From: Vibrio owensii CAIM 1854 = LMG 25443
Lineage (GTDB): Bacteria > Pseudomonadota > Gammaproteobacteria > Enterobacterales > Vibrionaceae
Assembly: GCF_000817815.1 (NCBI RefSeq)
Contig: NZ_JPRD01000031.1
Location: 33,707-97,706, forward strand
Direction of reading: 5' to 3'
Length of the DNA: 64,000 bases
In this document: piece after piece, positions 36,244 to 44,828 of the stretch
Layout: the number at the start of each line of letters is the position of its first letter
Position numbering within the stretch: position 1 is the first letter of the stretch
Notes under the pieces: generated by a model
Databases searched by the model: none
What the model was told of the DNA's origin: nothing
What the model saw: only the letters and a program-made list of their open reading frames with translations
Made by a program: the position numbers and the translations under genes

Positions 36244-37364
36244 TTAAATCACCACAAGCTCAGCATTCAGCGCGCCTGCTTCGTTCAATGCTTGCAGAAT
36301 CGACATCAGATCCGTTGGCGTTGCGCCTAAACTGTTCACAGCATTGACGATGGTGTTCAGTTCCGTACCCGGAGGCCAAATCACCATTTGCGCTTGCTCT
36401 TCGTTTACTTCGATTTGGGTTTGATCCACGACTTTGGTTTCACCATCAGCAAACGCGTTCGGTTGGCTGACTTGTTGAGATTCGGAGATTCGAACAGTCA
36501 AGTACCGTGGCTTACTGCCGCTTCACCAACCTTAACGTTCTTACCAATCACCACTGTACCCGTACGTGAGTTGAAGACGATTCGAGCTGGTTTACGGCCT
36601 TCTTCCACGCTCATTTCTTCCAACATCGACATCATGGTGACACGCTGTTGGGTGTCCATTGGTGCACGCATTTCTACTCGCGCTTTGTTGATCGCTTTCG
36701 CTACGTTTGGACCAAAAGTATTGTTGATTTCACGGGCGATGTTTTTCGCCGTTGTGAAGCTTGGTTTACGCAAGTTCAGAGTAATTTCATCGCGTTGGTT
36801 AAAGTCGGTTTCGATTTCTCGCTCTAGCGTTGCTCCGTTTGGAATGCGACCCGCGGTTGGCGTGTTCACTTCCACCTTAGAGCCGCTTCTGCCTTCGGCT
36901 GACAAACCGCCAACCACCACGCTACCTTGAGCAATGGCGTACACTTCGCCATCGATACCGCGCAGTGGCGTTAGCAGTAACGTACCGCCACGTAAGCTTT
37001 TTGCGTCACCGATAGAGGAAACTACTACGTCCAAGGTTTGCCCCGGCCCCGCCATTGGGTCAACGGATGCGGTAACACTAACGGATGCCACGTTACGTAA
37101 TTTCGGGTTCATACTGTCATCAATCTGAACACCAAATTGGCGCAGCATATTGGTAATCGATTGAGCGGTGAATTTCACTTGGTTACGGTCACCTTGACCT
37201 GCTAAGCCCACCACTAAACCATAGCCAACCAATTGGTTTTCTCGGATGCCTTGCACATCCACCAAGTCCATGATCGGAATTTCCACTTCGGCTTGTGAAG
37301 TAGCAGGAAGTCCCAAGGTCAGAGCCAATAGGAAAGAGGTAAAGAATGCATTAATTGGCTTCAT
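36244..37364 (-). pseudogene. flgI: Lateral P-ring protein FlgI, broken by a one-base frameshift
   Basis: The P-ring gene starts at 37364, one base into the flgH stop (TAATG). It has a signal peptide (FLLALTLGLPATSQA) and the FlgI motifs VQGIRENQLVGYGLVVGLAG and LLLTPLRGIDGEVYAIAQG. After AAVSHG the frame hits TGA at 36498. The next frame continues seamlessly from LTVRISESQQVSQ to the normal C-terminus LNAELVVI at 36244. Restoring one base near 36503 (GGTAC to GGTAAC) would give a full protein of about 373 residues. As written, the last ~85 residues are lost and the P-ring should not form. Confidence 0.93.
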
Positions 37365-38035
37365 TAGAATGGTACCCATGGGCTGTTGAAGAACTGAGTC
37401 AGCCACCCGGCTGCGTTGCTGTCGGCTAATGCGCCACGACCAGCGTAGGTAATGCGAGCATCCGCAATACGTTGAGAAGACACTTGGTTGCTGCGGTTGA
37501 TATCATCAACACGCACAATACCTGTTAGGCGAATAAACTCGTCGCCTTGGTTGAGTCGGAGCCACTTTTCACCGCTAATGCGAAGTACACCATTTGGCAG
37601 TACCTCATGCACCGTCACGGTGATCGCGCCTTGTAACTTGTTGCCTTGCGAGCTAGATGCGCTGCCATCGAAATTACGACTGCCATCAATACTCACGCCC
37701 AACTCATCTATGGTTTTGGTGCCAATGGTTGGCGTAGCAAAGTCAACGGTAGAGCTTTTACCAAGCTGAGTGCCCGCTTTCTTGCTGGACTCGGTCTCTT
37801 CAGAAAGCTGCACAGTCAAGACATCGCCCACGCGGTAAGCGCGGCGGTCTTGGAATAACGTCATAGTGTATTGGTGACGATAAAGGCTGCCGGATTTGGC
37901 TTCTGGCAAGGTGTAATCCAGCACTGGCGGCGCGTATTCCTCTGTGTTTGGCTCAGGTGGAATAAACTCCTGACGCCCTGCACATCCCACCAGCAACACG
38001 ACGGCAACTGCCCAACTCTTCGAAAGCCATTTCAT
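37364..38035 (-). CDS. flgH: Lateral L-ring lipoprotein FlgH
   Basis: FlgH forms the outer-membrane bushing of the rod. I chose the ATG at 38035, eight bases after AAGGA, giving 223 residues; ATGs up to 38059 would add a charged stretch before the signal. The lipoprotein signal WLSKSWAVAVVLLVGC has lipobox LVGC. Family motifs include LFQDRRAYRVGDVLTVQLSE, SQGNKLQGAITVTVHEVLPNG (in two parts) and the C-terminal YAGRGALADSNAAGWLTQFF. Confidence 0.95.
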   Translation of the reverse strand: MKWLSKSWAVAVVLLVGCAGRQEFIPPEPNTEEYAPPVLDYTLPEAKSGSLYRHQYTMTLFQDRRAYRVGDVLTVQLSEETESSKKAGTQLGKSSTVDFATPTIGTKTIDELGVSIDGSRNFDGSASSSQGNKLQGAITVTVHEVLPNGVLRISGEKWLRLNQGDEFIRLTGIVRVDDINRSNQVSSQRIADARITYAGRGALADSNAAGWLTQFFNSPWVPF

Positions 38036-38067
38036 TGCTTTTTCCTTCATCATCACCAATTTCTTAC

Positions 38068-38853
38068 TTACATCGATTGCGCGACAAACTTCAGCATGTC
38101 GTCTGCGGCAGAAACAACTTTGGCGTTCATCTCGTACGCGCGTTGAGTGGTGATCATGTCGACCATCTCTTCCACTACCTGCACGTTTGAGCCTTCTAAA
38201 GCGCCCTGTTTGATGCTGCCCGCTCCGTCTTCGCCTGCAATCAATTCATCCGCAGGGCCACTTGCTTCTGTCTCACGGAACAAGTTACCGCCAACGGCTT
38301 CTAGTCCGGCTGGGTTGATGAACTTCGCCAGCGTGATTTGACCCAGTTGCTGAAGCGTTGGATCGTCAGCCGATGTGGTTGTTACCGTGCCATCCACACC
38401 CACAGAGAACGAAATCGCGTTGTCTGGGATTTGAATTTGCGGCTCTAGTGGCAAACCTTGGCTGTTGACCATCAACCCCTCTGAGTTGATGTGGAACTGA
38501 CCATTACGCGTGTACATGATCTGACCGTCAGAGTTTTCGATTTGAAAGAAGCCTTGCCCCATCACCGCTAAATCCAACTCTTGAGTGGTATTTTGTGTGT
38601 TGCCTTGAGTGAAGACTTTTTGAGTTCCGACTACGCGAACACCGGAACCAAGCTGAACACCGCTTGGCAGTTCATTCACTTGGTCGACTTGCGCGCCCGG
38701 CTGACGCTGAATGCTGTAAAACAAGTCTTCAAACACCACGCGGTCACGCTTAAAGCCGACCGTGTTAACGTTCGCTAGGTTGTTAGAGATGGCAGTCATT
38801 TTGGTATCTTGAGCTGCCATGCCCGTTTTACTTACCCATAATGCTGAATGCAT
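38068..38853 (-). CDS. flgG: Lateral distal rod protein FlgG
   Basis: FlgG builds the distal rod. The 261-residue length is standard. N-terminal rod signature: TKMTAISNNLANVNTVGFKR (residues ~16-35). The C-terminal motif is LEGSNVQVVEEMVDMITTQRAYEMNAKV. It lies in the flgB-L operon, 39 bases after flgF. Confidence 0.96.
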   Translation of the reverse strand: MHSALWVSKTGMAAQDTKMTAISNNLANVNTVGFKRDRVVFEDLFYSIQRQPGAQVDQVNELPSGVQLGSGVRVVGTQKVFTQGNTQNTTQELDLAVMGQGFFQIENSDGQIMYTRNGQFHINSEGLMVNSQGLPLEPQIQIPDNAISFSVGVDGTVTTTSADDPTLQQLGQITLAKFINPAGLEAVGGNLFRETEASGPADELIAGEDGAGSIKQGALEGSNVQVVEEMVDMITTQRAYEMNAKVVSAADDMLKFVAQSM

Positions 38854-38892
38854 TGGTTATCTCCTTTGGACGAGAATCCCTTTATGGAAGAG

Positions 38893-39624
38893 TTATCTCG
38901 CCGCCATCAATTTGTTTCCGGCTTGCGCCAAGGTTTCTGCGGTTTTCATCATGCGGACTTGCATTTCGAAGTTACGTGTCAGCGACATCACACTCAGCAA
39001 CTCATCAATGGCAGACACGTTACTGCCCTCAATGTGCTCTGGAGAAAGCTGCACCGTTTCATCCGCAGGGAAAGGCACACCATCTACGCTGTGTAGCAAG
39101 CTGTCGCTCTCTTTTTGCAGTTGGTTGATTGGCGGTTTCACCATCTTCAAAGTGCCCACTTCCACTTCTGCACCACCACCCGGAGGAATCACAGAAACAC
39201 GGCCACGTTCACTGATTTCAATCTTCTGAAAATTAGGTACAACGATTGGACCGTTTTCACCGACAACCGGGAAGCCATTGATGCTCATTGCGCCAAAGGT
39301 ATCGACTTTGATGTTGCCCGCTCGGGTGTATGCTTCATTGCCAATTGGCGTTTCGACGGTGAGGTAGCCCTCGCCCATGATCGCTACATCGAGAGGGCGG
39401 CCGGTTTTCATGATGTCGCCAGAATCAAAACGCGTTGCGGCTGAGTTGGTCACCACCATTGTACGGCCATCAAAGCCCGCACCTTGTAGCTCAACGCTGC
39501 GAACGCGTTCCATATCGGCACGGAAACCTGCGGTGTCAGCGTTCGATAAGTTGTTCGAACGTACGTGCTGAGCCTTAAGAACTCGACTCGCACCCGACGT
39601 GGCAGTAAATAACAAGCTATCCAT
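38893..39624 (-). CDS. flgF: Lateral proximal rod protein FlgF
   Basis: The 243-residue rod protein has the N-terminal HVRSNNLSNADTAGFRAD motif and the C-terminal EGSNVSAIDELLSVMSLTRN followed by FEMQVRMM. It lies 12 bases after flgE and looks complete. Confidence 0.95.
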   Translation of the reverse strand: MDSLLFTATSGASRVLKAQHVRSNNLSNADTAGFRADMERVRSVELQGAGFDGRTMVVTNSAATRFDSGDIMKTGRPLDVAIMGEGYLTVETPIGNEAYTRAGNIKVDTFGAMSINGFPVVGENGPIVVPNFQKIEISERGRVSVIPPGGGAEVEVGTLKMVKPPINQLQKESDSLLHSVDGVPFPADETVQLSPEHIEGSNVSAIDELLSVMSLTRNFEMQVRMMKTAETLAQAGNKLMAAR

Positions 39625-39636
39625 GCGACTCTCCCA

Positions 39637-40836
39637 TTACACCGCGTTGAACAGAGCTTGAGTCAGCTTGTCATTGGTCGAAATGGTTTTCGCATTCGCT
39701 TGGTAGTTACGCTGCGCCGTCATAAGCGCAACCAGCTCGCTGGTTAAGTCAACGTTAGAGCCCTCTAGCGCACCCGGTGTTAAGTCACCCAATGTGCCCG
39801 TGCCCGGAACACCCATGATTGGCGCGCCAGAGCTAAAGCTTTGTGTCCAAGCCGTGCCGCTCACTTTCGATAGACCTTGCGTGTTAGCAAAATCCGCAAG
39901 CACAACCTGACCTTGCAGCTGAGACTGGCCATTAGTGTAAGTCGCGTAAACCATGCCGTTGTCTTCCACTCGAACGCCCGCAAGCTCACCTGAGGTGTAA
40001 CCGTTCGGGTTGTTAGTGCTCACGCCAAACGCAGCGCCAAACTGAGTGCTACCGTTCAAGCTGATATCAATGCTCATTGCGTTTGCGCCCGCAGCTGGAA
40101 ATGCAACGTTAAAAGAACCCGTTGGAGAAGCTAGCGTGCCGTCAGTATTGAATTGAACCGTTTGAGCCGTTGCTGGCGTCGTTGGTGCACCGTCAACTTC
40201 CACGTTCACTTGCCATTCGTTATCTGATGTCTTCGTGAAGTACTGAGTTACCGTGTGCGAGTTGCCAAGTGAGTCGTACACCTTAGTGGTGTAAGAAGAG
40301 TTGAATGAGTTTGGATCGGAAGAATCGAATGGGTAAATCGCTTGGTCGACTGCCGTTGCGCTTGCGTCGAAGTTCGCCACAAAGTCCAGATTGTCGGTCG
40401 CTTTTGCGTTAAGTGAAGAAGTAGATACTTTGATGTCGCCAACAGAGCCAGTTTGAAGGTTCGCATTGTTGTCTACGCTGTAACCTTGCAACTTGGCACC
40501 GTTATTTGCGGTCACAAAGTTGTTCTTATCAGTGCCAAACACACCGGCGCGAGTGTAAAGCATCTGCCCCATGTGATCTTTCGTCACGAAGAAGCCGCTG
40601 CCGTTGATCGCCAAGTCCATTGCACGGCCTGTGCCTGTCACCGAACCATTCTTATCGAAGTTCTGAGAAATCGACGCCACTTCTACGCCGCCAGGCTGCA
40701 TGCCGTTGTAAACCGCTGCAAATTCTGTGCGGCCACCTTTAAAGCCGTACGTTGATGCGTTGGCAATGTTGTGGCTGATGGTGTTTAACTCTGTGTTGGT
40801 CGCGTCCAGACCACTAAGTGCGATGTTAAAACTCAT
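39637..40836 (-). CDS. flgE: Lateral hook protein FlgE
   Basis: FlgE forms the hook. The 399-residue product begins SFNIALSGLDATNTELNTIS and HNIANASTYGFKG, and ends with the C-terminal helix (LEGSNVDLTSELVALMTAQR, then NYQANAKTIST). The variable middle region (about 140-330) is Thr/Ser/Asn-rich, as in exposed hook domains. Confidence 0.96.
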   Translation of the reverse strand: MSFNIALSGLDATNTELNTISHNIANASTYGFKGGRTEFAAVYNGMQPGGVEVASISQNFDKNGSVTGTGRAMDLAINGSGFFVTKDHMGQMLYTRAGVFGTDKNNFVTANNGAKLQGYSVDNNANLQTGSVGDIKVSTSSLNAKATDNLDFVANFDASATAVDQAIYPFDSSDPNSFNSSYTTKVYDSLGNSHTVTQYFTKTSDNEWQVNVEVDGAPTTPATAQTVQFNTDGTLASPTGSFNVAFPAAGANAMSIDISLNGSTQFGAAFGVSTNNPNGYTSGELAGVRVEDNGMVYATYTNGQSQLQGQVVLADFANTQGLSKVSGTAWTQSFSSGAPIMGVPGTGTLGDLTPGALEGSNVDLTSELVALMTAQRNYQANAKTISTNDKLTQALFNAV

Positions 40837-40862
40837 AAATAACCTCTGATTTCCTTATTTGG

Positions 40863-41549
40863 TTAAGCACCAAACTGAGTAATTTGATAGAAAGGAACGT
40901 TGCCAACGCCTTGAACATTGACCAGTGCTGCGCCACCTGAGCTAGGAATTCGTACCTGCTCAACCGTGCCTGCCAGCAAAACATTTGGGCTCTTTTGCCC
41001 TTCTTGAACTTCCACCGCAACGGTGTATTTACCCGGTTTCAAACCAAGCTCTTCGGGATTGATCGAGAACTCAACGTCACCCGCACCGTGCGCACCTAAA
41101 GGCACTTTGGTCGATTGGCCGAATTCATCTTTGACGACTAATGTCACTTGGTTCGAACCGTGTTCAAGCTCGACCTTGCCACTTTGCACGCCTTCACCAA
41201 GTTCAAACTCGTTTGAAGAGACGTACACGGTTTGACCAACCAAACCAGCCGTTGAAAGCACCTGCATGTTGTCGAGCAATACCATGCTGTTTTGCATCAG
41301 CATCGACATGTTTTCAGTACTTTGAACTTGCGAAAATTGCGCTAGCTGGCTGACATACTCAGTGCCATCAAGCGGGTTAAGTGGATCTTGGTTTTGAATT
41401 TGCGCCACCATGAGCGAGATAAACTCGTTTTGCAGTGACGTTGCGCTGTTCATATCCGATGGGTTCGCTGAAATGCCGCCAGTATCGCCACTGGCGGTCG
41501 TTGCGACTGGTGCGTCAGAAGAGAGCGCTGTGTATTGTGCGAGACTCAT
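40863..41549 (-). CDS. flgD: Lateral hook-cap protein FlgD
   Basis: FlgD caps the growing hook. The 228-residue product has the N-terminal signature QNEFISLMVAQIQNQDPLNP followed by LDGTEYVSQLAQFSQVQS (residues ~39-76) and a C-terminal Ig-like domain. Its ATG overlaps the flgC stop by one base. Confidence 0.95.
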   Translation of the reverse strand: MSLAQYTALSSDAPVATTASGDTGGISANPSDMNSATSLQNEFISLMVAQIQNQDPLNPLDGTEYVSQLAQFSQVQSTENMSMLMQNSMVLLDNMQVLSTAGLVGQTVYVSSNEFELGEGVQSGKVELEHGSNQVTLVVKDEFGQSTKVPLGAHGAGDVEFSINPEELGLKPGKYTVAVEVQEGQKSPNVLLAGTVEQVRIPSSGGAALVNVQGVGNVPFYQITQFGA

Positions 41550-41983
41550 TAATTACCCTGCCCTAGTCGAAGCAGACCTTGCTGCATGCTTTTCACATTC
41601 GTCAGCACTTCCACATTGGTTTCAAAGCTGCGCGTTGCGGACATCATGTCGGCCATCTCTGACACCACATCAATGTCTGGGTAGTACACGTAGCCTTCGT
41701 CGTTCGCTAACGGGTTGTTAGGCTCGAAGCGTTTTTCTGCCTGACCCGCGTTTTGCACCACATCTACAATGCGCACTTCCGCATTCGGATAAACACCGTT
41801 TTCCGTCGCCATCTGCGTTTTTTGATACACAGTGGCAAACACAGGTTTGAGTGCTTTGTAGGCATCATCCGGATTGGCAGACACCGCGTCGGCGTTGGCA
41901 AGGTTACTGGCTACCGTGTTCAGGCGAACGGTTTGTGCCGTCATCGCCGAGCCAGTGATCGAATAGATATCAGTAAATGACAT
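41549..41983 (-). CDS. flgC: Lateral proximal rod protein FlgC
   Basis: The 144-residue rod protein has VRLNTVASNLANADAVS near residue 19 and the C-terminal SEMADMMSATRSFETNVEVL. It lies two bases after flgB. Confidence 0.95.
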   Translation of the reverse strand: MSFTDIYSITGSAMTAQTVRLNTVASNLANADAVSANPDDAYKALKPVFATVYQKTQMATENGVYPNAEVRIVDVVQNAGQAEKRFEPNNPLANDEGYVYYPDIDVVSEMADMMSATRSFETNVEVLTNVKSMQQGLLRLGQGN

Positions 41984-41985
41984 GT

Positions 41986-42348
41986 TTAACGTCCCTCAAT
42001 CACTTTCGCCAAGCCACTGAATTTCATGTTGAGAAACGTCAGGCTGGTTTGAAAGTCCATGTTGTTTTGCGTGAACTTGGCTTGTTCAACGCCCAGTTCC
42101 ACTGTGTTGCCGTCTTTGCTGTTTTGGTAAGGCACCGAATATTGCGCCTCAACCTGAAACTTCGGCACCGGTTTGTTCACACTGCCCGCTGACATTTGGT
42201 TCATCACGGTGGTGAAACTTAGGTCCTTTGCCAAGTACCCAGGGGTATCAACATTTGCTAGGTTACTGGCGAGGACTTTGGTACGCTGAACGCGAAAATT
42301 GAGTGCCTCTGGATGTACACCCAACGCATTTTCGAATGTGATCGCCAT
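41986..42348 (-). CDS. flgB: Lateral proximal rod protein FlgB
   Basis: The 120-residue rod protein has VLASNLANVDTPGYLAKDL (residues ~25-43) and QNNMDFQTSLTFLN toward the end. It is the first gene of the flgB-L operon, with AAGGAAAG before the ATG and a sigma54-like promoter 40 to 55 bases upstream. Confidence 0.95.
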   Translation of the reverse strand: MAITFENALGVHPEALNFRVQRTKVLASNLANVDTPGYLAKDLSFTTVMNQMSAGSVNKPVPKFQVEAQYSVPYQNSKDGNTVELGVEQAKFTQNNMDFQTSLTFLNMKFSGLAKVIEGR

Positions 42349-42388
42349 GCATCTTTCCTTAAAGTCGGCTCGAATACGCCAAGATCAA

Positions 42389-42404
42389 AACAAGATGCAT
42401 GCCA
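42389..42404 (-). promoter_or_regulatory. Sigma54-like promoter of the flgB-L operon
   Basis: On the minus strand the sequence is TGGCATGCATCTTGTT, matching TGGCAC-N5-TTGCW except at two positions. The -24 GG is present and the -12 element is GT instead of GC, with ten bases between. It is correctly placed upstream of flgB in the divergent gap with flgA. The -12 change may weaken it. Confidence 0.55.
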
Positions 42405-42426
42405 TAAAATTTAGCTATATATATCA

Positions 42427-43224
42427 ATGAATTACAGACAAGGAAGGAAGCCTCGCTTCCGGTTTACGGAAACCATTCAAACCAAGGGGAAAGGTCGATT
42501 TTCCTCAATCATGCTGCTTTGCGGTTTGGCTTTGAGTGCAAGCTCAGTCAGTGCTTTAGCTAATGAGAAAAACCTAACCGCAGACGAGTTAAAAGCCATT
42601 GTCGGCGAGCAGTTTGAGCAAGAAGTGGCGCAAATAGCACACTCACGTCAATGGGGAAACTACCAACTCGATTATCAAATATGGGTGCCAGGTTCTGCCA
42701 ATCATCTACCGGTTTGTGACGTACCTTTGGCAATCACAGGACGTGATAACCGCCCGTTGCCTGTTGGTAATTTAAAGCGTGCTGTCAGTTGTGAAGCGGT
42801 GAGCTCTCCATGGCGCATCAATGTCACAATCAAATCAGCGGTGACGCTTTCTGTTCTTGTCGCCACCAGCACAATCGACCGCAACGAAACCCTCTCAGCC
42901 TCAAACTTAAAATCAGAAACACGCACGATTTCACGCCAAGACGATTTCTACACGAAAACAAACCAAGCCATTGGGCTTGAAACCACCCGCCGTATTCGAG
43001 CAGGTCAAATCATTGACCCAACCAACCTAAGTTCGCCGCCACTGATCGAGAAAGGCAACGAAGTGATCATCATCGCCAGCAAAGATGGATTTAGTGCCAG
43101 CACCAAGGGTGTCGCTTTAGAACAAGGAAAGAAGGGTCAGCAGATTGAGGTAGAAAACACCAGTTCTGGCAAGGTGATACACGCTGTCGTAACGGGGCTC
43201 AATCAGGTGCATACCCAGTTTTGA
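42427..43224 (+). CDS. flgA: Lateral P-ring chaperone FlgA
   Basis: FlgA is the periplasmic chaperone for P-ring assembly. The product has a signal peptide ending at VSALA, preceded by a long basic stretch if the ATG at 42427 is used (265 residues); an ATG at 42508 would give a shorter leader. The C-terminal SAF domain is clear (LVATSTIDRNETLSASNL, TTRRIRAGQIIDPTNL and VIIIASKDGF). It diverges from flgB. Its partner flgI is frameshifted here. Confidence 0.92.
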   Translation: MNYRQGRKPRFRFTETIQTKGKGRFSSIMLLCGLALSASSVSALANEKNLTADELKAIVGEQFEQEVAQIAHSRQWGNYQLDYQIWVPGSANHLPVCDVPLAITGRDNRPLPVGNLKRAVSCEAVSSPWRINVTIKSAVTLSVLVATSTIDRNETLSASNLKSETRTISRQDDFYTKTNQAIGLETTRRIRAGQIIDPTNLSSPPLIEKGNEVIIIASKDGFSASTKGVALEQGKKGQQIEVENTSSGKVIHAVVTGLNQVHTQF

Positions 43225-43362
43225 TTTTGGACTCAGGTTATCATTTTTCGATTTAGGCACTCGTCAGCGCAGGTGAACTTCGAGTACAAAAAATAAATAT
43301 TTAATGTTCATCACACCCTAGTCGCCTATTCGATTTAGAACATGATGATTGAGGACAACAGC

Positions 43363-43644
43363 ATGAAAATCGACAAAGTCGCGGGCGGTCATGTCCCACA
43401 AACTAAATTCCAGCAGGCGAGTAAAAAGCCAGTCGACACCATCGCACAGAGCAAAATTAACGAGCCAGCATTCCAAGCGAACACGGCTGCGATCGATCGT
43501 GCTCAAGCAGAAATGAAATCCCTGCCAGACGTAGACATGGCAAAGGTTGAGCAAATTCGCAATGCGTTGGCACGTGGTGAACTGAATCTAGATACCAAAG
43601 CATTATCCAAAGCAGTAATGCAATTTCACACCGGTCACGAGTAA
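43363..43644 (+). CDS. flgM: Lateral anti-sigma28 factor FlgM
   Basis: FlgM binds the lateral sigma28 factor LafS until it is exported through the finished hook. I used the ATG at 43363, preceded by GAGGA. The 93-residue product has the FlgM C-terminal helices (MAKVEQIRNALARGELNLD, residues ~61-79, then LSKAVMQFH). If the lateral export gate is broken, FlgM could not leave and LafS would stay inhibited. Confidence 0.93.
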   Translation: MKIDKVAGGHVPQTKFQQASKKPVDTIAQSKINEPAFQANTAAIDRAQAEMKSLPDVDMAKVEQIRNALARGELNLDTKALSKAVMQFHTGHE

Positions 43645-43666
43645 CGCAGCGCATTAGGAGTCATGC

Positions 43667-44104
43667 ATGGCAACGGCGGCATCACAGCATATTCAGCAGT
43701 TTGTTCGTTCTATTTCCGAAGACATCAAACTCTACCAGCGATTGCTGGGGCTGATTCAGCAGCAAAAAGCACTGTATTTGAAGTTCGATGGTGAGGCACT
43801 AAGCGAGAACATTCAAAAACAAATGCCGATTTTGAATCAGCTTGGTCGTTCTGCAAGCGAAAGAAGCCAGTTAATGCGTAAGCTCGGATTGCCTTGTAAT
43901 GAGACCAGTGTGAATCGTATTTTCAATGCCTTGCCCGCCAAGATTGGTACGCAAGCGAGAAAACAATGGACGCTGTTGGAATCCTTGGTGAAACAATGCC
44001 AACAGGACAATCAGAGCAATGGCCAAAGCTCTGCAGCGTTCCAAGAGTTAGTCAGTCAACTCAAACAACCTGTGCAACACACTTATGAAGAGCGTTCGTT
44101 CTAA
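43667..44104 (+). CDS. flgN: Lateral FlgN chaperone
   Basis: FlgN is the chaperone for FlgK and FlgL. The 145-residue protein is all-helical, with the FlgN pattern LYQRLLGLIQQQKALYLKFD near residue 23 and GRSASERSQLMRKLG near residue 61. It follows flgM by 22 bases, with TTAGGAG before the ATG. Confidence 0.88.
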   Translation: MATAASQHIQQFVRSISEDIKLYQRLLGLIQQQKALYLKFDGEALSENIQKQMPILNQLGRSASERSQLMRKLGLPCNETSVNRIFNALPAKIGTQARKQWTLLESLVKQCQQDNQSNGQSSAAFQELVSQLKQPVQHTYEERSF

Positions 44105-44828
44105 ACAACGATTCTCGCCTTGCCTGCAGAGTCTACCGCCATCCCGGTCGATTGCTGTGGGCTTTTTTGTTTTGTGCGTGATGTGCTTGTCTCCAGTGAC
44201 GATGGCCAAGCCGCATAAAGCCACTATCGACCAGCAATATCAAGTGCTCGCGCCATATCAAACGCAAATTACCCAACGTCTCGATTCCGTTAGCCCGCTT
44301 CTCGATCATATCTTCAAACAGCTTAAGCAAAAGTCTTTGCCCGCCAACTTGGTGTTAGTGCCCATGCTGGAATCATCCTACTACCCGAAAGCAATCTCAC
44401 ACGCCAATGCCGCCGGTTTATGGCAACTGATTCCTGCTACAGCGACGCGCTTTGCCTTGCAAGTGAGCGATAAGCAAGACGAGCGCTTTGATACCAAAGC
44501 CAGCACTCAAGCCGCCATCAGATATTTAGAATTTCTGTATAACAAGTTTGATCAAGATATCGCGCTCACTCTGGCTGCTTACAACGCAGGTGAAGGTCGA
44601 GTTGCACGTGCCATCAAAAAAGCAGGCAGCCGAGATTTCACGGCACTTACTTTGCCGGAAGAGACTCAGCAATACGTCAATCGCTTTTATGCGTTGGAAC
44701 GTTTGGTGAACATACAGAAATTGCGTACCGATTCTTTCCAGCCATTACTTTTGTTTGCAAACCATTCCACCATCTACGCCGAACCGCTTATAGACCTTAG
44801 TCGATTGCCCCCACTCGTGGAATTGTGA
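44085..44828 (+). CDS. Lytic transglycosylase (SLT domain) in the lateral flgAMN operon
   Basis: The 247-residue protein overlaps the flgN end by 20 bases. It has a signal sequence (IAVGFFVLCVMCLSPVTMAK, residues ~23-42) and an SLT domain: VPMLESSYYPKA, with the likely catalytic Glu, then SHANAAGLWQLIPATA and LTLAAYNAGEGRV. It cleaves peptidoglycan glycan strands. Because lateral FlgJ lacks its muramidase domain, this enzyme probably opens the cell wall for rod passage, as SltF does in Rhodobacter. The family and motif are clear; the dedicated flagellar role is inferred from the operon. Confidence 0.88.
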   Translation: MKSVRSKQRFSPCLQSLPPSRSIAVGFFVLCVMCLSPVTMAKPHKATIDQQYQVLAPYQTQITQRLDSVSPLLDHIFKQLKQKSLPANLVLVPMLESSYYPKAISHANAAGLWQLIPATATRFALQVSDKQDERFDTKASTQAAIRYLEFLYNKFDQDIALTLAAYNAGEGRVARAIKKAGSRDFTALTLPEETQQYVNRFYALERLVNIQKLRTDSFQPLLLFANHSTIYAEPLIDLSRLPPLVEL

